Origin: Hypericum androsaemum
Lineage: Eukaryota; Streptophyta; Magnoliopsida; Malpighiales; Hypericaceae
Length of the DNA stretch: 64,000 nt
Direction of reading: 5' to 3'
Assembly (NCBI GenBank): GCA_963995505.1
Contig: OZ023199.1
Location: 10,027,373 to 10,091,372 of the forward strand
Position 1 is the stretch's first letter, and each line of letters starts with the position of its first letter. The position numbers were made by a program, and so were the translations under genes. Shown here in pieces: positions 35,018 through 44,205 of the stretch. The notes beneath the pieces were generated by a model. That model was not told the DNA's origin. It did not search any database and saw nothing but the letters and a program-made list of their open reading frames with translations.

Positions 35018-35232
35018 ACGATTCAATGGTTTACTTAGTTATGATTCAATGGTCTATCCAGTTATGATTTAATGGTCTACGTAGTTATGATTCAATGGTC
35101 CATTTTTATCCCGTCCCGGATAAATTGGGACCGTCCCAGTTACCCAGTACAAATTCAATGGTTTACTCAATTACGATTCAATGGTTTATTCAGTTACGAT
35201 TCAATAGTTTACCCATTTACGATTCAGTGGTT
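35018..35232. repeat. interrupted 23-base minisatellite
   Basis: Six to seven copies of a unit near GATTCAATGGTTTACTTAGTT are split by a non-repeat insert of about 50 bases (around 35105-35150) that contains GTCCCGGATAAATTGGGACC. Confidence 0.85.
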
Positions 35233-35607
35233 ATGGGTTTTTTTCATTTTGCTCCTTCGTTTTTTTGCATTTTTGTAAAAAAATCTCCGCGTGTCCTTCA
35301 ATAAAAATCCGCGTGTCCTTCAATAGAAAGTACCGTTACGGTTGGCAACAATTATAGTTTGGGAACATGCAGTTCCAAATATATGGATCCTGATAAGGTG
35401 ATTCTCGAAGTCGCCGGTTACAGATAAATAGGCATTTTATTTTTTTAAAATCTAAAAGTAATTTCATAGTTTAGCTCCAAGGAATCAAAACCTAACATAG
35501 TTTCACGATTCTCAAACTGTCAATTATTCCAAAGTTCCTAGTTCGCATAGTTTTCTAAAATACGAAATCAGGATCGAGCTTTTCTAGAAGGTTCTGTCCA
35601 TCGTAGC

Positions 35608-35762
35608 CACGGTTCAGATTCTGGTAACTGGAATCACCAGTTCTTGAACCGCTAATTGGGCTGTTTGAACCAAATCATGACAAGGTCTAGATTCTGATAA
35701 CTGGAATCACCGGTTCTTGACCCGCTAATTGGGCTGTTTGAACCAAACCATGACAAGGTCTA
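35608..35762. repeat. tandem duplication of a 76-bp unit
   Basis: Two copies starting near 35616 and 35692 share CTGGAATCACC, GCTAATTGGGCTGTTTGAAC and ATGACAAGGTCTAG with only a few changes. Confidence 0.9.
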
Positions 35763-35907
35763 GGTAGCATGAAAGCCTTTCATTATTTTTTATAATATCT
35801 CGTAGTTTGACATTTTTATCAAATAACTTGTAGCGTTTCCTCTATCTTAGTGACATAATTCTTTCATATCCATACATTTTACTACAAATCCTTAACAATA
35901 GTTAAAA

Positions 35908-37204
35908 GGACAAATTACTCTCAGATTCTTAGAATTTGACGAAATTACCAGTAGGATCTTTCTATTTTCGAAACTCCTTTTTTCGTCCTCCAAGTTTCGT
36001 AAAATAGAACTCTCTGGTCCCTGACTCCAGTACTGGAAAATAGTTCCGGTGAGAAGATACATGAAATGACCAAATTACTCTTTAGTAAAAAAATAAATCA
36101 TTTACCTTCTTCAACCTCTACAAGATGAAGAACACTATGAACATATTCAAGAACACAAACTCTAAACCCATAAAATTAAACAACCAAGAATAATCAATTA
36201 ATACACTCAATAACACCCAATTAAAAATTCACTAATCAACAACTATGGCGAACCTTAAATACATATTTCCATGATGAGCCATCTGATTAAGCAAGAGAAT
36301 CGTCCATCCATCTTCAAGCCGCATTCCTGGGAGACTTGCAGGCCTTCATGGGTAACTTGGGCTCCTTCGTTGCTTGTCGGTCTTCTTCTGAAGGAGCAGC
36401 GAGTTGATGTTGGGGAGAACTTCGCCGTGGGCAATGGTGACGCTAGCGAGAAGCTTTCCGAGCTCCTCGTCCCCGATCTCCTCTCCGATTATTCCCCTTC
36501 CCCTGCTGGAGGAAGGCCAGCTCTCTACAAGCTCGCCATTTGCTGCCCCGGGCTAAGCCACTCTGGCGTCCTCCTCAAGCTCGGCCCCGACGAGATCTAC
36601 CTCCTCCCCTGCCCTTCCTCGTCCTCTTCCTCCGCCCTGCCCCCTTCTGCATCTGAGCCGGAGTGCTCCTGGTCCCTGTACGACGATCTCCTCAACGACA
36701 CTCTCTATTACGCCTCCGAGACCCTCCCCGACGGTGGTGCACCGCCAGAGGACGTCGAATCCACATAGGAAGGGGAGGTCTCCCGACCAGGCTGTCCCTC
36801 TGGGTCCTTCCCTCTAGGTTCAATCGATGGCGGTCTCAAAGTCCTCGGGGGCGAAGGAGAGACCGTCCCACTAGGTCCTTCCCTTTGGTAATATAAAAGT
36901 TAATTGATGTTGTTCGATGTTTAATTGGGTATTGTTGATGTTTTGTTGATTGGGTATTTTTGATTTTTAATTTGGATGTTCTTGAATTTGTTCTTGATGT
37001 TCTGAAGGTTTAAGAAGATTTTTTTTACTAAGGGACAATTTGATCCTCCATGTTAAATTTCGCCGGAGTTATTTTTCGGTACCAGAGTCAGGGACCTAAG
37101 AGTTCTATTTTACGAAACTTGGAGGACGAAAATAGGGGTTTCAAAAATAGAAGAATCCTATTGATAATTTTGTCAAACTCCAGAGACCTGAGGACAATTT
37201 GCCC
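35908..37204. mobile_element. Pack-MULE-like element with perfect 9-bp duplication
   Basis: The ends are GGACAAATTACTCTCAG (left) and an inverted CTGAGGACAATTTGCCC (right), with further inverted matches inward (GAAACTCC, TTTCGTCCTCCAAGTTTCGT). The flanks carry the perfect duplication TAGTTAAAA (35899-35907 and 37205-37213). Its centre is GC-rich coding-like DNA. Confidence 0.9.
36271..36768 (+). pseudogene. gene-like open frame captured inside the Mutator-like element
   Basis: An open frame of 165 codons that is strongly GC-rich compared with its flanks, with plant-coding-like codon choice. It reads [36 protein letters not shown], a serine run, then LYDDLLNDTLYYASETL. I do not recognise the source gene. 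It has no visible promoter of its own and lies wholly between the element's inverted repeats, so a copied and possibly spliced host fragment is the simplest reading. Whether it is expressed cannot be told. Confidence 0.4.
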
Positions 37205-37509
37205 TAGTTAAAAATATTTCTAGCTAGTATTAGCATAGATGAACTTGTCAGCGACACATCACGTTTCTCTCGTATTGAAATTCACATAGGGATGACTTAA
37301 AAAAAATCTTCAAAATCAAAAAACTCCAAAATTAAATTTTTATATTGCCCTCATGTTGTTAGTTTCAAGTGAGTATTTAAGAAGTAGGAAGCAATATTTC
37401 AATTGGGGGTATTTAAGAAGGAAGATAGTAGATTGCACTTGAAAAAGCTTAGATACAATACTATATCAATATGCTATGTGATATGTTTGATATTACATCA
37501 TAAATTTTA

Positions 37510-37797
37510 GGAATAAGTTTATTTTAGCACCTTGTAATTTTACCTATTTCGCCTGGAGTACCATGTGGTTCTAAATTGGTATTTTAGAAGACGAAGTAGA
37601 GTAGTTATGGATTTTTAAAAATTATAAATAAATTAGGGGCTGAATAAGTAATTTCGGGCGGGTTTTGACGGGCAGCTGCTTTGGACCTGCCCTGATAATT
37701 GGTGGTCAACCATAAGGTACTAAACTACCAATTTGAAACCACATGGTACTCCAGACGAAAAGAGTAAAACTACAGGGTACTAAATTGAACTTATCCT
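37510..37797. mobile_element. Mutator-like MITE with perfect 9-bp duplication, upstream of the NFD6-like gene
   Basis: Inverted ends of about 60 bases (GGAATAAGTTTATTTTAGCA on the left, CTAAATTGAACTTATCCT on the right; also ACCATGTGGTT with AACCACATGGT) are flanked by TAAATTTTA on both sides (37501-37509 and 37798-37806). The element is 288 bp and non-coding. It ends 171 bases before the NFD6-like start codon. Confidence 0.88.
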
Positions 37798-37968
37798 TAA
37801 ATTTTATATTTGTTTTAAAACTTTTAATTTTCAATTTAAATTCAGTAGGTTAATAAATTTTTCATACTTGTAAATTGCAAGAAAACCAAAAAAAAATAAA
37901 TTCCGTTCACTCCACTTCATCTCCTAAACAAAACCAAAACCCCCCAAAAACCCTCGCAAGCTCGAGCC

Positions 37969-39227
37969 ATGTCGGCGACCGCAGCCGCCAGGACCATCCT
38001 CCGGTCTCCGACCACCCAAGGCATGGCGGCCAGGCTCCCTTCCTCCCTCCTGAAAGCTCCGGCCGCCCCCAAATCCGCCTTCGCTCCATTTCCTTCCTCC
38101 AAACAGACCCCTACTATCTCCCTTCGCATTTCCAGGTACCCCCCAACTTCCCAGCGGTTTTAACATGGTATCAGAGCGAGCGGTTGATTCCAGACCCCCT
38201 CGTGGGTCCGTACAAGCTTAGGCGAAATGGGTTTTGTTTGAGCTGCTTGTTCAAGTGTCGATTTTTTCTTTTTGGTCTTTGTGGGATGGGAGTTCAGATA
38301 GAAGAAGATTAACTAACTGATTAAGTGCGAATTCGCTTTGTTACCCAACCGCGGCCTCTAGCTCGTATGATCTTAGTGATTACTGTCGGGTCAATGCGTT
38401 GCTGATTTCTGTTCAATGTTGTTTGGAAGGGCACCGGTGGAGCTGAGCTTCTGTGTAGAGTCGATGCTTCCGTATCACACGGCCACCGCATCTGCATTGC
38501 TCAGGTCGAAGCTCTCCGCTTCCTGCTGCGGCTACTATTGGAGCCTGGAAGGTATTTTTTTCCCTTACTTTTCCCTGCTGTCGGGTTTTGATGGTTGCAT
38601 TAGCCAATCAGTTCTCTGAGGTCAAAAGAGTTTTGCATTTCAATGGCTGTTTGAATCAGCCTTGATTTTTTTGGTGATTGTCGAGCATTTTCCTTGCGGA
38701 ATTCATGACCAGTGATGGGAATAGAAGCGAGAGTCTTACTTTATGCCGCTTCTTTTTGGGTTCATTGCTAAGAATGAGCTCTTTTCTTTCTTGTCGATAC
38801 AGGATCTTGGTCTTTTATGTGTGAGATCTCGTGAAAATAAGATTAAGCTTGTAAGGTTGTGTGTTCAACTATAGGGTGCATGGAGCTGTAACTTTCACTC
38901 TCTAGTCTCTACCATGTGTATTCCCTGTCATGGATTGGTTTCGGATTACCTCCAAATGTGTTTTTCTTGTGATTTTTAGACCTCTGATGAAAGTGGTGTT
39001 TCTCTTCGGAATTTGACGGCTAGAAGAATTTGAAGCGTCTTGGGGTTAGATATGTTATTAGTTGGTGGAATGGAGGACGGCCTTGATGGTTAAAACTTGT
39101 AGGGTATATGTTGTCTTATCATTTTTGTACATCAAGCTTTCAGCCCGCCCATCCCTCTTGTACTCTCTACTCTCGTATGAAATAGCATCTCCATATTCCT
39201 TTTGTAGGGCAATCCAAGCCTAGATGA
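37969..39227 (+). CDS. NFD6-like small organellar protein
   Basis: Exon 37969-38135 codes a Ser/Ala/Arg-rich N-terminus ([13 protein letters not shown]...) like a mitochondrial or plastid targeting peptide. Exon 38430-38551 codes [20 protein letters not shown] and ALLRSKLSA, the conserved core of the plant NUCLEAR FUSION DEFECTIVE 6 family (VESMLPLHSATASALL). The final exon is uncertain. Exon 39208-39227 gives a short GQSKPR tail, similar to the QDKTR-like ends of relatives; an acceptor before 38804 would give another short tail. Alternative last exons are known in this family, so both may be used. The total is about 102 residues. NFD6 in Arabidopsis is needed for polar nuclear fusion in the female gametophyte and is predicted to act in an organelle. 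A 12-base primer-site-like TGGTATCAGAGC lies in intron 1. Confidence 0.7.
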
Positions 39228-40200
39228 CGAGCATACAACTAAAGATGGAGAATCTGGCCTTCTGTTATCAACCTTTTTATGTGTGGGAGATTAGTGTCTT
39301 GAGTAGAGCGAAGATAACTTTTGACGGAATAACTCTACATTTGAAGAAATGAAACTTGTTTTCTAATTCATCGATGTTTTTTTTCTGGAGGATTCTGCTT
39401 CATAATTGATTCTCCTACATGCAAGTGGTTTGGAACTTGCTCAGTGGTGCTGAAACTCATCAATCTTGTCTTTCATGTTGATGTTCTGTGTATTCACTCA
39501 GATTCCAAAGATGATGTATGATCTCCCTGTCAGAGGTTCACCCAAGGTTTTTCTCATGCTGCTTTATGCAAGGCTCATGAAACCAAGTCCGTATTAGGGT
39601 TTGTAGGCGGCGTCTTTCTGTCTATTTAGATGTCAAGGAGATGACCTATGAATAGCAACGACAGTATCGGTTTTCCCTGCTGGTGTAATGCATATATGCC
39701 TTTCCATGGTTCTTCTCTACCCTAAACTTGTTTCCAGAGCCTGATAATGCCTTCTCATGGTTCTTCTGATCGTGCAAATTGTTGTCCTTGAACTTCATAT
39801 TCTCTATGCTTATGGCATCAAACAACTAGCTTATTCAAAGATCAAATAGTGACGTGTTTTTCGTCTTTGCCTCTTGTTTTGTAGATGGATAATTGTTCTT
39901 CCTTTGGATGCCCGTTCCGGTTCGTTGTTTTGTCATGGACTTTGTTGTTGGGATTGCTAAGGTTTTCTATGAGCATCTGGAAGTAGTTGCCTTCCGGAAG
40001 TATGCAGTTCCTCACTTTCCATGTTCTTCTTGTGCCAAGCAGTTTTCGTGTAACCGATACTGATACATGTTCATAGTCCTACTGCTGTATTCCATTCCCA
40101 TGCTCAGTCTTTGTTAATAAGTGTACTATACACACATAAGATCGACAGGAATTTTCTTCGACCTCCACACGCACGAGCAGCCTCCCTTGCAAACTGCGAT
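39228..40200. other. 3' flank or UTR of the NFD6-like gene
   Basis: T-rich, transcript-like DNA with no supported coding frame. It may be the 3' UTR or introns of longer isoforms. Confidence 0.45.
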
Positions 40201-40229
40201 GCGTGGTTTAGTAGCTCGGTGATCTTCGG

Positions 40230-40545
40230 ACTGGCGCACGGATCTGGTGTTCAACATTGTTTCCAGTTTCCCTGGTGGGTCTCCCACCCTTTAGCTGTTC
40301 CCTCAACTCCTCCGGGTGCAACACCAAGAAGCAGCTTAGCTTTGCTTTTACTAGGCAACCTACGACAATGACTTCTTCACCTTCGGGGAGTTCTCCGCCG
40401 AGACCCTCACATTGAAGACACGACAACGAGGGGTTAATCGTTAGCGCCATCCGACTACTGGGCCTCGTCAATCGGTCCGCCTCCGCCCAACCATCCTCCA
40501 TGGTCTCCAGGAACTCCGTGGAGTTCTGGACCGCTCAATTCAAAA
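40230..40545 (+). pseudogene. broken aspartyl-protease (pepsin-like, nepenthesin type) fragment
   Basis: In one frame about 40350-40412 reads YDNDFFTFGEFSAETLTL, matching the flap-region pattern Y-G-D-x-S-F-T-x-G-D-F-x-x-E-T-L-T-L of plant A1B proteases. Shortly after, in another frame, HDNEGL followed by LLGLVNRSAS matches the GCGHDNEGLF...GLLGLG block that normally follows about a dozen residues later. The frame change, the missing GCG, stops and the absence of both catalytic DTG motifs show a dead fragment. Confidence 0.6.
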
Positions 40546-41245
40546 AAAGAAACATCAGGTACTTGATTGATGATTTTTGAATAATTAAGGTACCAAAGTG
40601 TCAAATGACTCGTACAAAACTTTCAAAGAAATTTGTGGACCACAGGTTTTTAGCGCGACAAAACCAGGAACGGTGTATGAAGTGAACTTACACGCGGAAA
40701 CCGGACTCATGTCTCCTCCTATCTCTCCCTGTCTTGTCTTGCCAACCATCACCAACAAAATAATAAAATAAATAAAATCACCCAATTGTCCAAAATCAGT
40801 CGTCAACGTTTGGAAACTGCTCTCCCTACCTACTGTTGAATTAAATGAAAATAATATAGCAGATATAATTAATTCAGCGAAACTAAATTATAGTCAAGTT
40901 ATAAAAACTAATAAATCTCATCTCCCTCTCTCTCGTTGGTTCCTTCAAGGCCAAAGAAAAAAAAACACCTCTTTTCATTTCACAAAGGAGTCATATAAAA
41001 ACAAGAAAATTACCCGTAAAAGAAATCCATTTCCTTTTTTTATTTGAGAGCCCATATTTTTGTTTTTTTGTTCATCTTCTTGTTGTATCCATCGACTTGT
41101 TCAAAGATTCAACTTTTGTATTGAGGCGAAAATCTCCGGAGAAACCAGAGACACAAGAGCCGGATCGAAAGAGCAAGAAATCTTTTTTTTTATTTATAAA
41201 TTTGTGAGAATTAATTATCATTTCTTCCAAAATTAACAAGAATAA

Positions 41246-43287
41246 ATGGATTCCGATTTCTGGACCGCCCGCCTCGCCGCCGCCAAGCGCCAGTACGCTT
41301 TCCAGCAGCACCACCACCAGAATTCCCATCTGGGTACCTCTCATCTTCATCCAAGTTCGAGTCTTTTCCAATTTCTGATGGTTTTTCCTTTGCGGGTTAT
41401 TCTAAAGATTGGATTTTTTTTTCTTTCGTGTCCAGATCGGTTGAACATGGATGAGTTCGAGGTGGAGGAGGAGGTGAGGCCCGATTTCCCGTGCCCTTAT
41501 TGCTACGAGGACTTAGACATCGTCTCTCTTTGTTCCCACCTCGAAGACGAGCACTCTTCCGAATCTAGAGTCACCGTATGTTCCCTTTGTTGCTTCCATT
41601 TTTCGGGGTATTTCGTATATTTTCGTGTTAGTTTTGTTTGTGTGGTGTTTTTGTTTTGCTGGTTTTGTGTGTTTTGGTTCCTGGGATTCTCTCGCTCGTC
41701 TTTCCTTTTCGGGTAATATATTGTTGTTTCTGTTTTTGTCATTTCTTATCTTCTGGTTTATGATTCTCTCCTTTGCTAGAAGGGTTGGAGGTGGGCCATG
41801 TTTTGGAATTTCCATTATAAGTTTGTCTATGTGATGTGAAGATTTGTGTGTGGTTTTGTATGAGATCGTCATTAAGCTTTCGTAGTTAGATTGGCCCGGA
41901 CAAATGGTGAAGGGGGGGACTCTTGGTTGATTATCCGGATAAGAGATGGTTTTTTTCAGTTGGATGCCAACAATTAATCAGTGAGGTGGTCTTGTGTTAC
42001 TTGTTATTTTGATGGAGAGGCATCATGCTAGTGGAAGGATATTGCAATGACATGATCAAGAGTTCAGATGATTTTGATGTGAAGTTCATATTTGGCCGTG
42101 GAATGAATCGTCATGAAAGTCTTCTGTATGATTCTACCGTGACAAGAAAAGAATCTTTCACTCTTTGAAATTGGCCAAGGAGCTTTCCCATCTTCAATCC
42201 CTCACAATGTGGAAAATATTCCCTCGTATTATCTGAATGGCCGAACCCTTAGAAATATATTGCTTCGAATTGAGATTTGCAAATTGCTAGTTTACAGAAT
42301 TAGGTACCCGTCAGGTGTCATTTTGTGCGTAGGAAAGATGAACTGCTGCATCATTTCTTTTTCTCCTTGCTCTTTGTTACATGTATGATCGTTTTTTCCT
42401 ATAAGCTATGCATATGGAGTTCATCTTATCTGCTGATTTGTTTCTCTCTTCGGATAATTTCATGACAAGAATTTGATGCTTTGCTCATTCTTTTATTTCA
42501 GGTTTGTCCAATTTGCTCTGTTAAAGTTGCAAGGGACATGTTAAGTCACATAACGGTGCAGCATGGACACTTGTTGAAGATATCCTTGCACTGGAATGAT
42601 ATATAATGCTTTGTTTCTGCAACTTTTATGACTTGGTTATTCTCGAGCGTAGAATCTGTCTTCTACCATTACCTGCCAATGATGTCATTACCATCATCAT
42701 AGTTTCCCTTAACTGATGTTCACTTGCAGAGACGACGCAGACTACGTAGAGTAGCTATTCCTAACAGCCAAGCTTTGTCCCTTCTTGGGCGTGATCTTCG
42801 GGAGGCTCACCTGCAAGTGCTGTTAGGGGGTGGCGGATTTAGGTCAAACAATTCTAGTGTGTCTAGTGCTCCTGCTACTGACCCATTCCTTTCATCTCTC
42901 ATTCTAAATTATCCCGCATCTGAGGCAGAAGAAGTAGCAAAATCTGTTGCAACAAGCATGGATGACACTTCTGCAAAGAATTCATCCCCTACACCTATCT
43001 GGAAATCAAGGTACTAACATTTATCTTCATGATAGATTTCGACATTCGGTTATTACTTAAAAGTCGGCAGAAAATTTTTCCCATGGCCAGAACCTAGCCT
43101 TCCACTGCTTAAGCTGATGTAAAACGCATATGAAATATGTTTAACGGGAAGATAAATATTTGTCGCGTCTAATTGCAGCTTTGATCCTTCTTTGAGCTAC
43201 GAGGAGAGGCAGAAAAGAATTAAACAAGCCGCCGGAAGAGCTGGTTTCATGCAGGAGGTACTGTTTTCAACTCTTCTAGGCAACTAG
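41246..43287 (+). CDS. Di19-family zinc-finger protein (dehydration-induced 19 homolog)
   Basis: Five exons (41246-41333, 41436-41575, 42502-42579, 42724-43010, 43179-43287) give 233 residues. Two Cys2/His2-like fingers are visible: C49-C52 with H64/H69, and C78-C81 with H92/H97. A basic stretch RRRRLRR (105-111) that could serve nuclear import follows, then the Di19 core PNSQALSLLGRDLREAHLQ and the C-terminal domain SYEERQKRIKQAAGRAGFMQE. Members act in the nucleus in drought, salt and ABA responses and are phosphorylated by calcium-dependent kinases. The third intron is not GT-AG (see separate entry). The gene ends about 0.9 kb from the end of the convergent NSL1 gene. Confidence 0.93.
42580..42723 (+). 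other. U12-type AT-AC intron in the Di19 gene
   Basis: The reading frame and family alignment demand HLLK joined to LQRRRRLRR. The only junction giving this removes an intron starting ATATCCTT and ending AC, with CCTTAAC as branch site and about 11 bases from the branch A to the 3' end. All three are minor-spliceosome signals. No GT donor exists near this point. Confidence 0.9.
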
Positions 43288-44205
43288 CGAACCTGCAAGT
43301 TAAGTCGACAATAATGGATGAGAATTACTTTCACGGGAGGTGCTTTCGAACAGGATCTTCCTCTGCTCCGTTCTTTTATCCCGAAGGCATAACTCAGGCG
43401 AAACATGAAGCGTACTCGTTTTCGGGTTGGTTCAACAAACAACCTGTCATTATCCTTAGCTCCATTCCGAGGATAGACGAAACACGTAATGGAGAGCAAT
43501 GGTGTATGTATCATCTACTTAGCTTGACCTGGCCCTGAGAGGATCTGAGAGAGCAGATGATGTTGCTAGGGATATCTTTTAAGCTATCTTCGTTCTCTAG
43601 TCAGTTGTAGCTTTGAAGTTAAAGGCAGAAGTAAAGGAGGAGCTTGTGACTTTATTTTATGGACCAATAAGAAATTCATTCTATTTCGTCCTTTAAATTG
43701 TTTGCATATTTTGAAAAATGAAGTTCTGGTAAATGCATGTGTTAAGACTTGATAAAGAAATCTTTGAGGTCTTAAACAGCTCGAAACCCGAAAAGTTAGA
43801 CTGATAAGTGCTCGGATGGGGTTGGATTCACTGAAATGGATCAAGTGATTTTGGTTATAAACACGATTTTTAATGAATATCAGATCTGTATACACGATTT
43901 TTAATGAAATCTGATGGTCCAAACGAAATTCTTTTCGTAGAGACAACTTTTATGTTATCCCCACTCAATCCAAAATGGTGTTTTCCACCACGTGAATTTT
44001 TTACCTTGGAAACCACCTTCTCTGAACCAATCTTGTTTCATTCAACAATAACGAGGTTAATTTGTAAATGTGTAACAAATACTGTTCATAAAATAAAATC
44101 TTCCTTTGGCCTCTTCCTTTTATCTTCATAGAAATTGTATAATGTACATTTTGCAATTTACAACAGCATATCTATATCTGTCGTCTCAAAAAGTTGATCA
44201 TCATC
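43288..44205. other. spacer between the convergent Di19 and NSL1 genes
   Basis: It should hold both 3' UTRs. A 14-base word (ACGATTTTTAATGA) occurs twice near 43863 and 43895. No further gene is seen. Confidence 0.6.

Noticed and set aside
40585..40806. 73-codon minus-strand ORF between the protease relic and Di19
   Set aside because: No recognised domain, no family match and no splice or promoter context.
42502..42610. Reading through 42580 to a stop, giving a truncated Di19 protein
   Set aside because: It would lose the conserved Di19 core and C-terminal domain coded in phase by the next exons; U12 signals explain the junction.
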